Shown: one piece after another, positions 20,756 to 31,702 of the stretch | Layout of the letters: each line of letters begins with the position of its first letter | How positions within the stretch are numbered: the first letter of the stretch is position 1 | From: Nematostella vectensis | Lineage: Eukaryota > Cnidaria > Anthozoa > Actiniaria > Edwardsiidae | Reading direction: 5' to 3' | Length of the DNA stretch: 64,000 nt | NCBI RefSeq assembly: GCF_932526225.1 | Contig: NC_064045.1 | Location: 1,708,501-1,772,500, forward strand | Made by a program: the position numbers and the translations under genes | Notes under the pieces: model-generated | The model's database searches: none | Seen by the model: only the letters and a program-made list of their open reading frames with translations | Told to the model about the DNA's origin: nothing

Positions 20756-22040
20756 CCTTATTTATTTCCATCCCTGCCTTAATCTTCTTTATGCCAAAGC
20801 TCTGCATTAAATGAACAGTTAAAACAGTATGTGGTTAAGGTTTTTGTGATTTCTAAAGTAATCAAGGTTCGAGCAAGTTGGAAGTTTTTGCAAACATGTC
20901 AATCAAAATGGCAACGAGAAACTACGCTAAAGTAGGCAGGGGCGTATCTGCCTTAAAGTTAGTTAAGCCCGGGCTTAACTAACTTTCAGGACAATTTTTC
21001 TTAAATCATGAAGAATTTTTAATCCCGCAACAAGAAAAAATAATAAATTTTAAACTCGTTCGTTTTTAAGATTATAAGCCGATTTTAGTGTATCGCGATG
21101 CCGCTTTATCAAAACACAATTTCTGGGCTTTTATTCTGAGCCTTGTGCACTTGCCTAGCTAGCCTCTAGACAAAACCCGACAGTGTCGCGACAGAATGCC
21201 AGGCAACTGCACAAGGAGAAACAGGGCGATGATCTGATTGGCTCAGAATAATATGACCGCCTGAACGAAAATTCCCAAAAGCCAAAACGAAATCGTTGTT
21301 TTGAAAATTCGGCTTCACGGTCGTGATACATCAGTAGATTTCTTTCCGGTTTGCAGGCGGCACGTTTGTTCATGGCTTCTCGTAAAATAGATCATTTCTT
21401 TACGAGAAAGCATGCGAGCGTTTTGTCGCCCATGGATCTTTGGCCTGAACAATCTAATAATGTTGAGAAAGATTCTAGTACCGATAACCGATACCGATAA
21501 GTATCTGCCTACGTGTCCGGACATAGCCTAACTAAAGATGATTTTCGAAGAGATGACGTTCGACAGAACTCTTTATAGTAGGAATGGCACAAGTAGAAGA
21601 GACCATCGAAAGGAATCGTCATATTCTAAAGACGATCATCGAAACCATTTTGTACCTGAAAAATATGGAACTAGATATATAAAAGTAGGAAACATTCTGT
21701 GAACTGAATAAAAATTACATTTGAACAATGACTCTCTTGCTCAGTATGATATTAAAACCTGACTTAAATTCGGCGCCCAAAAAATGTGACCCCCCTGAAT
21801 CGGCGCCCAAAAAAACATAGCCCCAAGTAATAAATGACCGCTGCCTTAGATCAGATTATTCTAGAAGAATATGCAAAAGCTGTAAACGGAAGATTGATTC
21901 GGTAGTCAAATGAGAGAAAATTCTGAATGAAGATAAGGCATTAATTGGCTTCTTTTATAATTCGTCACGTGATATTTCTACGGAGGACGCGGGCTTATTA
22001 TTCCGCAGCGGATATACACTTCACGCATGCGCTAGTCATT
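20756..22040. other. Intergenic, no clear gene
   Basis: A short palindrome (TTAGTTAAGCCCGGGCTTAACTAA core) lies at about 20957-20982. Two near-copies of CGGCGCCCAAAAAA lie at about 21769 and 21800. Otherwise nothing is recognised except the small open frame at 21372-21500. Confidence 0.5.
21372..21500 (+). CDS. Small open frame, 42 aa, possible transposase-type N-terminus
   Basis: The frame starts MASRKIDHFFTRK. Similar short basic starts introduce some zinc-finger/hAT-derived proteins, but the resemblance is weak. No donor site or downstream exon was recognised. It may be a fragment or chance. Confidence 0.2.
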   Translation: MASRKIDHFFTRKHASVLSPMDLWPEQSNNVEKDSSTDNRYR

Positions 22041-22136
22041 GTGAGCTCAAATAGTGGCCAGTAAACAATAAATGAAGCATGCGCTCTGGGTTTGATGAAT
22101 GAAGCATGCGCTCTGGGTTTGATCAAACAAAGTTTC

Positions 22137-22857
22137 GAGCACACCCTTATCCAAGGCACACATCCCCCTATCCACCAGCACACCCTTATCCCTCAAGGCA
22201 CACACCCCCCTACCCACCAGCACACCCTTATTCCTCAAGGCACACACCCACCGGCACACCCTTATCCCTCAAAGCACACACCCCCCTACCCACCGGCACA
22301 CCCTTATCCCTCAAGGCACACACCCCCCTACCCACCAGCACACCCTTATCCCTCAAGGCACACACCCCCCCCCCCCCCCTTCCCACCGGCACACCCTTAT
22401 CCCTCAAAGCACACACCCCCCTACCCACCAGCACACCCTTATCCCTCAAGGCACCATCCCCTACCCACCAGCACACCCTTATCCCTCAAGGCACACACCC
22501 CCCCCCCCCTTTCCACCAGCACACCCTTATCCCTCAAGGCACATACCCCCCTACCCTCCAGCACACCCTTATCCCTCAAGGCACACACCCCCTACCCACC
22601 ATCACACCCTTATCCCTCAAGGCACACACCCCCCTACCCACCAGCACACCCTTATCCCTAAAGGCACCTTTCCCTACCCACCAGCACACCCTTATCCCTC
22701 AAGGCACACACCACCTACCCACCAGCACACCCTTATCCCTCAAGGCACCATCCCCTACCCACCAGCACACTCTTATCCCTCAAGGCACACCCCCCCCCCT
22801 ACCCACCAGCACACCCTTATCCCTCAAGGCACACAGCCCCCCCCCCCCCCCCTAAGC
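22137..22857. repeat. ~42-bp minisatellite (~17 copies)
   Basis: The unit is CACCCTTATCCCTCAAGGCA then CACACCCCCCTACCCACCAGCA, with variable C runs. A shorter direct duplication of ATGAAGCATGCGCTCTGGGT lies just upstream (about 22072-22120). Confidence 0.95.
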
Positions 22858-23619
22858 ACCAGCACAAAAGTTTCGACCCATGAAAGAGGTCTCTTTTCCT
22901 CGTGAACGCCAGCACAGCGAAATACAGAGAAAAGAGGCCTCCGCTAGCAGGGAACCCACTTAGAGGGCGAGAAGAGAGGAGCAATTTCATGGCCTTGCTA
23001 CACTTTCGCGCCAAGACTGATCCTATTCTTGAGAGTCACTTGAAAGGCAAAAATAACAACCCGTTAAAGTATATTATAACATAGCTACATTCTAACACGC
23101 GCTCTGATTGGCTAATTTTCTATGAACAAGAAATGGATATACCATAGAGATATACCATAAAAGAAAAAAATCATTGCTGACAACAAAAAGTTCGCTAGAT
23201 AAATACTAGTAGCGACTTTTCGGTAACTCTAAAACCTTCATACTTCTTTTTTGAGCTGCATCTTTCTACATATGATGAATGAGGACGCAGATTTCCCGTG
23301 TTTTTCCCTTGAAGAAAAGGAAAATGTTGTACCAATGGCAATGTTTTTAGAGAGCGAAAGTCGCCGATTTGCAAATCTGTCGGAAAGGGAACTAGAAAGC
23401 ATTTTGTCGGAGAAACAATCAGAAAAGACAACAAACTGGTGTGTCTCCACGTTTAAAGGTACGTTGCTATATATTTGAATTAAAACATTATTAAGAAATT
23501 GTGCAATTTAAAAAGGATAATTGTTATGAATTACGGTAAAATTACTAAATACTAACAGTGACAGTGACAACAACAACAATACGAATGAAACAATTTTGCG
23601 AACTTTGTGGATTTATTAA

Positions 23620-24330
23620 TATATAGGTTTAGGCACTGCCTAAAAGCGGAGCCAGCATTGAACACCTTCTGTGTTGACTGATTGAGGTATTTTTGGGGGA
23701 TCTAGGATCAGGCTCTTTACTGAGATTTATTTATTGTACCAACCAAATGGATCCAGGCCTTATTCAATAATTTGAATTATGCAGTACATCAAAGTTAACA
23801 AGCACAATTCCTGGTGTGAATATGGCTGTCAAAGTTGTCTAATGGTAAATTCTTATGTCCCATCATAGAAGTTCCATGATAAATATTTCTTTTAATCAAA
23901 ACAATACTCCGACAAGCTTTGCCCTTGTGCAGAATAGGTCATGGATGTAACAGCATTCCAAAGATTTGAAATAATATATTTAGACTGTTTAGATGCCATA
24001 CTGTAATTTTTATGTATTGATTTAGTGGCGATTCTCACCTTCATTGGACCGAATATTTAGAAAAATGTCTGGGAATTAAGATCCAAAAATATATTATCTT
24101 TCATGCATTACATATTGGTGCACCCACCATTTACCATATAGTGGCCTTGTTGTTGGTGGCCTACTCCAAAATGAATGCAATGAAAAAAAACAGATTGATT
24201 TTGGACGCAAATCCTAAAAAAAACATCTAAGGCATCACTGACATTGCTAAAATGCTAACTCCTAATTTCAAACCAAACCCTTTCCTTGATCTATGTTTGG
24301 GGTAGAGAGGAAGCAAAAGAATATCAATTG
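23620..24330 (-). mobile_element. Hairpin-ended dispersed element, copy in the recombinase intron
   Basis: It begins with AATATATAGGTTTAGGCACTGCC and AAAAGCGGAGC, then runs through GTGTTGACTGA, GGCTGTCAAAGTT, GACAAGCTTTG and ATTGGTGCACCCACC. The same blocks, inverted, occur at 31140-31702. TTTAGGCACTGCCTAAA at the end is a 17-base palindrome. No protein is visible. Strand is given to oppose the 31.1-kb copy. Confidence 0.65.
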
Positions 24331-24579
24331 ACTAAAAAATAGTCGACGGGGGAGAAGATATAAAGGGAATTGACTCAACTTGAAAGGTTTGGTGAAAAAA
24401 ATATAACAGTAATGAAAATAATTTGATTGAGCATTTCTTGATTTTCCCCTTTCCCATTATCTTAACCCTTTCATCACCACAGGCCTCTAAAGAGGCCATG
24501 TCTATGCTATCCAAGCTATGTGAACAGAATTCTATTATCGAAAAAGAACAAGGTTGTTGCTAGTGTTATAAAGTTTAAG

Positions 24580-25030
24580 TATCTTGCCCTAAAAAACCCT
24601 TCCCTTAATAAAAGTTCCATTAATGTACATTTGTAAAGCTACATTCTGACAAGCTTTGTCCTTGCGAAGAACAAGTAATGGATGAAACAGGATTTCAAAG
24701 ATAGAATATAGTGTCAGACACAATTTTATATAAGATGCAATACTGAAGTTTTAATGTACCATTTTAAAGTGGTGATTTCCCATCCCCATGAGAATTAATA
24801 TCTACAAATACAGTATACATCCAGTAATGCATTATATCTTGGTGTTTTTTTAGAAACCCTGGATCCAACCATTCCAATGAAATAAATCTAAACCTTAAAA
24901 ATAAATGTAATGGAAAAGAGACTTGGAAAGGAAATCCTAAAAAGAAGATATAAGTGAAAGTACTAAATGAAAATTTCTAATTTAAAAATCAAATCTGTTT
25001 ATTAATTTATTTTTGGTGTAGAGGGGAAAT
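24580..25030 (-). repeat. Second, partial copy of the same element
   Basis: From ACAAGCTTTGTCCTTGCGAAG onward this repeats the order of blocks of the 23.9-24.3 kb copy about 700 bases earlier, at lower similarity and without the hairpin end. The rest of the intron to 26524 holds no recognised gene; a GC-rich palindrome GCGCGGCCTACGGCCGCGC lies at about 26452-26470. Confidence 0.5.
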
Positions 25031-27409
25031 AGCAAAGAGCATCAATTGCATAAAAATAGTCAACAGGGAGAAGGAAAAGGAAGAAATATGACTCTTCTTT
25101 AAATGTTTGAAAAGAAAATATAACAAAAATAATGTGATAATTATATCCAGTACTTACCTAAAATATCCTCTTTCCGATTATCTTTAGGTTAATAGAAAAC
25201 TGTTTTGGTTACAGATTTATTATTTAAAAAGCAAAATTATGTTTTTAGTTTTATATAATATAAGTATCTTGTTCTAAAAAAAAACCTATTGAGTGTGTAC
25301 TGCTGAATCACATAGTAATTGAGCTCCCTCCCTTATGGTCCTGGGGAAGTCAGGGGTTAATGTGGGGTTTTAGATTACTTTTTAACCAGAATATATCAAG
25401 AGGGGTGGTGGTATTGACTGTTTTTGACTCTTAACTTGGAAACAGGCTTTTATTAAAGTCTAATCCCCCACCCTTTCCTGGGACCATGTGTGTCGGGTAT
25501 CAAATGACTAGTGAATAAGAACTCCCTACTGTTATCTTTTAAGACATGGTTTTCAATTCTCATGTCTCCCAGTCTTTAGCATTCATCTTGGCCCTCAGGT
25601 AGTCCCTGGTTCATAAAAGAGTGACATTTCTTTCAAGGCAATCTTTTCATCAAGACATTCATAATCTGACTAATTTCCACAAATATTAAAAAAAATAAAC
25701 ACATGAGATGTAAGATGCAGACAATAACAATACATATTGGCAATAGGGGTTGAATTTTGTTTTGTTTTTATCCTCGGTAAGGAAAATTTCTCTTGTAAGT
25801 TGAAAAAGTTGCTGTATCTTCTAAGGATATGTATCTTCTTAGGACTAAGAGCACAGGATATAAAGACAAGAACGGTCTTCTTTACCAGTATATGACAAAT
25901 GCAACATGATATTGGTTAGCCTTTATGAAATATTTCAACAGAATCAAGAATAAAGATAGAACAAAGAATGTCAAAACAAAAGGTGTGTTATGCTCATTCT
26001 CAAAGCAAACAAAAAGGACAACAAAAAGCCCAATAACTGTCATATCCTCAATAGACAATACAAATCGTCGTCTGAAACTCACCTTGCATTTTGTCGCTTT
26101 CTTGTGGTTGTGTTCGCTTTTTAATGTGAACTATTACTTACTTAAACTTACTAGCAAAAACCAGACATATCCTTTCATAAATCTTGGCGTGAATGAATGT
26201 TAGTAGATCTCTTGACTTTATCCTTAAGTCACAAAATTTGAGGCAAAAAGAAATAATCAACGCATGACAAGAACTTTTCCCTTGTTCCGTGCTTGTATTT
26301 AGCCGTCATTACGGGGCCGAGTGAGGCCTGGGAGTTGCGCGGCTGACTGACTGGCTGGCTGGCTCGCGAGTGACACCACAGGGTACCCGCGCAATGACCA
26401 CAAAACCAAGTCGCATAGTTATACCATATTTCTATACCTATGGAGCTCCGCGCGCGGCCTACGGCCGCGCTGGCTCCGCTATCAACAAATAATCAATTCT
26501 AACCTTTTTCCTGTATAATAACAGCTTGGTGCAAGGAAAAACAAATACGTACTCCTGTAGAAGACATGAGCCTTGGACAACTTGATGCAAACCTCCGTCG
26601 TTTTTACGCTGAAGCAAGAAAAATGAACGGAGAAATATACAGCAAGAAGACCCTACTCGGCTTCCGGCATGCCATTGAACGCCATCTCAATCAGCCACCC
26701 TTGTCGAGAAGCCTTAAGCTGTCTACCGACCCTAGATTCAAGCGGTCAAACGAGATGCTTGATGCTCAGCTTGTACAGATGAAGAGAAATGGCCTTGAGA
26801 ACACCAAGCACAAACCCGCCATCGAGGATAAAGACCTAAAAAAGCTCAAAACTTCCAAAGCACTTTCTCCGGATACTCCATCCAGTCTCCTAAGAAATGT
26901 GTGGTTCCACGTGGTCCTGCACTTTTGTAGAAGAGGTAGAGAGGGTCAGCGAGCGTTGAAAAAAAACAAGCTTCCTGTTTGAACAAGATGCAAGCGGCCG
27001 GCGCTACGTAACTATGTCGCACGACGAAGCGACAAAGAACCATCCTGGAGGATTGAACGACAATCTTTTCAATTGTATATTTCGAAACAGAATCCTAAAT
27101 GTGAAACATTTTTCCAGTATCCAAAGAAATGTTGGTATCCCGACCACGACGTGTGGTTCTATCAGTCATCTACCGCAGAGATTCCACGAGATACTACGCA
27201 TGCGCATAGCTGATCATTCTACGTTCGCATTCGCGTTCCGCCATTTTGTAGCGTGACTGGTCAAACGAGGAAACAATTCAACAAAATCAGCTTCATCCGA
27301 CGCGTTCAACGGAAATATTTTCTGTTCCATCGGAACCCATCCTAGGATTCTCGGGGTAGGATTTGCGAGGCAAACCATATTACCCTTGTGAAGATAATCG
27401 CCGTTTAAA

Positions 27410-28623
27410 ATGGCGGCTCAGAAACCTGATATCCTTGACGCCATGCTTTCTGAAGCACGGTCCGAAACTGACTCGGCGCAGCCGAATAAGTCAGAAAAAG
27501 GACAAGGAAATGTTCAAAAGAAGGGAAAGACCCCTCTTACAAAGGAAAAGCGTTCGGGGACGACGGCAAAGAGTCCAACGGTTACAACTAAACTGGTGAC
27601 TGGCGCTGCCAGTTCTGCAGGTTTAGATCAAGCCACCAAGTCGGGAGAAACCGATCCTACACGACTAGAGGACTTGTGCCACAAAGTCTCCCAATTAACA
27701 GACATCATGAGCAGTTTTGCTTCTGTTGTAAAAGAACTGAAAACAGCTTATGATGCTGCGATGCAGCAGAATGACCTAAGCTGCTCTGATAGCGAAAACG
27801 AAGGGGGAGAGTCCTTCTCAACCACAGCTAAAAGCAAAGACACGAAGGCCAATGATTACTCGATGACCTCATGCAGAAGGTGAACGAAAATGAACAGACA
27901 GACACAGCATTAACTGAGAAAATGTCGTTTGTGTTAGACAGTGTTTTAGCAACTGGTCTCAACGAGCAATCTCTCGCTAAAAGGAAAGAGTCAATTAGAA
28001 GACCAGAAAACTGCAAACTTCTAAAAGTGAACAGTGAAATATGGGAAATTGCCCAAAAAACAACCAAGAGCATGGATGCTCGTTTACAGAAACTACAAGA
28101 GGCACTAATCAAAGGCCTCATTCCAATGGCAAGAGCTGCAGGACTTGTGGGCGAAGCCCTGAGTAAAAAAGCAGATATGCCTTTGACACTAGAAGAACTT
28201 TGGAAAGGATTATCCTACTCTGTTCTTTTCGTTGCCCCAGCCAACCATGACTTAAACATGTGTAGGTGTGACCTATTCAAGGTTGATCTAGACGACAAAT
28301 ACAAAGAAATATGCAGTAATAAAGAGCCTGTGGCATCAGAACTGTTTGGCGATGACTTAGGTGAATGCCTCAAAACAGTAAAAGAAAGCAAGAAAGCTGC
28401 TCAGCAACTAACAGGCAAACGGAAACGTGATGAAGAATATCCAAGGAGACCCAGGCCATCATATGGTGGGAATTTTTTATTCCCGAACTGGGGTCGCCCT
28501 TACAGGGGACGGCCCCATCAAAGATACAACCCACAGAACAAGTATCCCAGCACCCACAACACGAACAGTGCTGCAAAAAGCAGAAGTAATGCCTACACCG
28601 GTAAGCCCACCATGCGAAAGTGA
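27410..28623 (+). pseudogene. DIRS Gag-like ORF1, one frameshift
   Basis: The first part (27410-27883) starts MAAQKPDILDAML and is Lys/Ser/Thr-rich. The second (27871-28623) contains LQEALIKGLIPMARAAGL and a C-terminal Arg/Pro-rich tail with GRPYRGRP, as in DIRS Gag-like proteins that bind RNA (family inference). The two parts belong together: the loss of one base near 27860 causes the shift. It would package the element RNA in the cytoplasm. Confidence 0.7.
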
Positions 28624-28639
28624 TTATGCATATGGGTCT

Positions 28640-29995
28640 TTTAAGATGATACTCAATCTAAAAGAGCTTAACACTTTTGTTAAGTTTCACACTTTAAAAT
28701 GGAATCTATACACACTTGTGTGCACCTTATGAGGACTGGTTGCTTCATGGCCTCAATAGACCTTAAGGATACATACTATTCTATACCAGTACATGCAGAA
28801 CACCAAAAATATCTGAAATTTTGGTGGAATGGTACCCTTTACAAATTCTTATGTTTACCCCAGGGTTTATCATCTGCCCCTAGACTGTTTACCAAAGTCA
28901 TGAAGCCAGTTTTCTCTACTCTCAGAGAAATGGGACACATTTCTAGTGGCTATTTGGATGATTCATTTCTTTTAGGACATTCTAAGGAGGAATGTCAAAC
29001 TAACATTTGTGATACCCTAAATCTTCTAAGAAGATTAGGGTTCATGCCACATGAAACCAAATCAATAACAACACCAACACATGTCTTACAACACTTGGGA
29101 TTTATTCTAAACTCCTTAGACATGACAGTGTCAATATAAGCGGAGAAAAACTCAAAACTCTCTGGTACCATCCCGAAAGTTTTAGGTAAAACTGCACCTA
29201 GTATACGTGAGGTTTCAAAAATGGGATTTTGGTAAACCCATGCGTCTATCCAAGGGAGCAAGATCAGATGCAAATTGGTGGATAGCAAATGCATTGACAT
29301 CAAAAAAGAAAATCGCTCATGGGAAAATAGCACATGTCATGTATACTGACGCCTCCAATGATAGGTGGGGTGCCAGTTTAGGCAACACCACAACAGGAGG
29401 AAGATAGTCTGAAACAGAGAAAGGCCAGCACATTAACTATTTAGAACTAAAGGTGGTAGCATTGGGACTAATGGCCCTCTGTAAAGAAGTGGAACATAAC
29501 CATGTTAAGGTTATGACTGACAACACCACTACTGTAGCTTATATACGCCACATGGGGGGTTCCCATTCCCTTCCCTGCAATGACATGGCTAGAAAAATAT
29601 GGGAATGGTGTATACCAAGAAGCATTTGGTTGACTGTTAGCCATATCACAGGGATAAACAATGTAATAGCTGACAAAGCTTCAAGAGTGTTTGATGATGC
29701 TACTGAGTGGAAGCTTGATGAAGAGATCTTTGTCAAGCTAACACAGGAACTGGGAATGCCTGACATAGACATGTTCGCATCCCGACTGAATTATCAATTA
29801 AATCCATACGTATCATGGCTCCCAGACCCAGAGGCCTGGGCAATTGATGCCTTTACTTTAGATTGGGAAGATAAACTTGTCTATGCTTTCCCTCCTTTCA
29901 GTCTAATTCCACAAGTGCTACAGAAGTTGGAGTCCGACCAAGCACAAACGATCTTAATAGTCCCCAACTGGTCAACACAGCCATGGTACCCATAG
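28640..29995 (+). pseudogene. DIRS reverse transcriptase and RNase H, several frameshifts
   Basis: RT motifs are clear: MILNLKELN, then MASIDLKDTYYSIPV (motif A), LPQGLSSAPRLFTKV (motif B) and GYLDDSFLLG (the catalytic YLDD). RNase H motifs follow: MYTDAS, YLELK, MTDNTTTVAYI and a late ADKASR. The C-terminal block (MPDIDMFASRLN) is typical of DIRS. Frames change near 28690, about 29140-29200 and 29405, where a TAG falls in frame. The copy cannot produce an intact polymerase. Confidence 0.85.
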
Positions 29996-30229
29996 TTATC
30001 TCGCCTTCTAGTTCAGAAACCTATTCTCCTCCCAGAGAAGAAGAGCAATGTCTACCTTCCATTCGATCAGGGGAAATGTCATCCACTGGGGAAAAGATTA
30101 ATAATAATAATGAGTTTAATTCAACCTTTCGCAGTATAGACTGGATTACAGGTGAGTCAGAGATACAAGTAAGCACTACAATAAAGTACAATTAATCAAA
30201 TGTAATTAGCATATTTAACAGTAACGAAC

Positions 30230-30690
30230 TCGTTGATTGAGTCTGATGGCTTGTGCCTTATCAGGAGATCCCTACAAAGTAAAGGAATTTCATCAGCAAC
30301 TCAGGAGACAATACTCAAGTCTTGGCGCCAAGGTACACAAAAACAATACAGAGGGTACCTGGCTAAGTGGGAGCTATTTGCACATAAACGGTCTACAGAT
30401 CCCTTACACCCACCTCTAAATGTGGTAATGGATTACCTGGGACACGTCAACAGTTCTCACATATCTTAGGGAACTTTACCCATTGGAGGAACTTACCCTA
30501 CAACACAGTGTACGTGCAGCATCTACCAGCAAGGCCAAGAGTTGTGACATTCCCATGACTCCTATCATGAAAGCAGCCTGTTGAAGCTCAGACTGTACCT
30601 TTACCAGGTTTTATCATAAGCCTATAACCGAAGCTGAGAGCTTTGGACATGCTATCCTTTCAAATGTTAAGTTATCAGCAACTGTTCTAC
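30230..30690 (+). pseudogene. DIRS tyrosine recombinase, internally deleted
   Basis: The N-terminal part (to about 30468) contains ILKSWRQGTQKQYRGYLAKW, a DIRS recombinase core-binding-like block. It ends at a stop just after HVNSSHIS. Downstream pieces follow in another frame: TLQHSVRAASTSKA (an H-x-x-R motif) and FTRFYHKP, with a tyrosine at the catalytic position. There is a TGA where the family has a Trp codon. A segment carrying the first Arg appears deleted. Confidence 0.75.
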
Positions 30691-31139
30691 AACAGTTCTG
30701 TACTTATAGTATGGCATCGGTAATGCAAATCAACTGTTATATTAATTTTGGTTTCCACCTATGTTTAAGGTGACATGTTACCACTTATGTTAGTTGTTAT
30801 AGAGGTTACTTGTGTATATTATTGATGAGTGCTCATTCGAATATAAAATCTCGTGGAATCTCTGCGGTAGATGACTGATAGAATTAGAAAATTAAACGAG
30901 ACTTACCTGGAAGTTGAAGTTTGATTGGGATTCTATCAGTCATCTACAGAGCAGAGATTACACGCCCTCCCTATAGGTACTTGTTGCCTCCCTGCAGTTC
31001 TACTGCACTTATTGGATCTTCTCATGGACACTCATGATCTTTTAAATATGACCAGCTATGCGCATGCGTAGTATCTCGTTTTAGGATTTGCCTCCATTGC
31101 ATTTATTTTTTAGTAGCCTGTATGAGTGGATCCAAGGTT

Positions 31140-31702
31140 TCTAAAAATAAGGCCAAAGGGTGGGTGCACCAATATGTAATGCATGTCAGGAGGTATATTT
31201 CTGGAGTTTAATTTCAACACATTCTTCTGAATATTTAGTTGCAGTACATGGAAACTACAGTATGGCATCCAAATTTTTGGAATGCTGTTACACCTGGTTA
31301 ATTCTTCACAAGGTCAAAGCTTGTTAGAATGCATCTTTGAAAAAAATATAGATAGTGGAGCTTCTATGAAGGGAAATAAGAATTGACCATTAGACTCTTG
31401 ATAAACACTCTCGTCAACTAAGACACCTGAACTTTGACAGCCTTTTTCACACCAAGGCTTAGTATTTGCTAACTTTTATACTGTATATTTAATATTATTA
31501 AGTGAGTGCTTGATTAATACATTTGGAGGGGCGAGTACAGTTCATAATCACATGGCAGTAAAAAAATAACATATTTTTAATCTCATTAAAAAAAAACATT
31601 CTAAAGACACCTAGATCCCCCTAAAACAGTCAGTCAACACAAAAAGGTATCAAATGCTGGATTCGCCTTAATGCAGTGCCTAAATCTATATATTAGGTTG
31701 TT
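31140..31702 (+). mobile_element. Hairpin-ended dispersed element, second copy beyond the DIRS insertion
   Basis: It is the inverse complement, block for block, of 23620-24330: GGTGCACCAATATGTAATGC, GTTACACCTGGTTAATTC, TCAAAGCTTGTTAG and the end GCAGTGCCTAAATCTATATATTA. The palindrome here is partly altered (TTAATGCAGTGCCTAAA). Confidence 0.6.

Larger units (their letters stand above)
23272..27165 (+). pseudogene. Crypton-like tyrosine recombinase (DUF3504-type), two exons, frameshifted and cut by a DIRS element
   Basis: Exon 1 (23272-23458, from ATG 23272) holds RRFANLSERELESILSE, the usual N-terminal block of DUF3504 proteins, and joins in phase to exon 2 (from 26525, acceptor ATAACAG). 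Exon 2 holds LDANLRRFYAEAR, TLLGFRHAIERHL and NVWFHVVLHF. DUF3504 is the Crypton-derived tyrosine recombinase domain also found in QRICH1 and ZMYM proteins. A run of eight A near 26959-26966 shifts the frame, giving an early stop at 26980-26982. Matching sequence continues in a second frame (QDASGRRYVTMS) and then a third (NPKCETFFQYP, from 27091) up to 27165. There the DIRS left end begins, so the catalytic C-terminal part is missing. Confidence 0.75.
27157..31078 (+). mobile_element. Decayed DIRS-type retrotransposon (~3.9 kb)
   Basis: Order: Gag-like frame, reverse transcriptase, RNase H, tyrosine recombinase, all on the plus strand. Terminal sequences fit DIRS. The left end (27157-27192) is repeated in inverse complement at 30848-30884, as expected for the internal complementary region. 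ACGAGATACTACGCATGC in the left end is inverted at about 31055-31075. Every coding part is broken, so the copy is inactive. Confidence 0.85.

Noticed and set aside
18878-20807. Very long open frames (up to 409 codons) on both strands
   Set aside because: They are entirely the 23-bp minisatellite read in different frames, with no start context, domain or codon pattern.
20826-20940. Candidate last exon of THOC6 after the 23-bp array
   Set aside because: The phase fits, but the peptide does not resemble the family. The exon at 18730-18813 gives the conserved NLGYKAFSF end and a nearby polyadenylation signal.
22092-22855. His/Pro-rich open frames
   Set aside because: They are translations of the 42-bp C-rich minisatellite.
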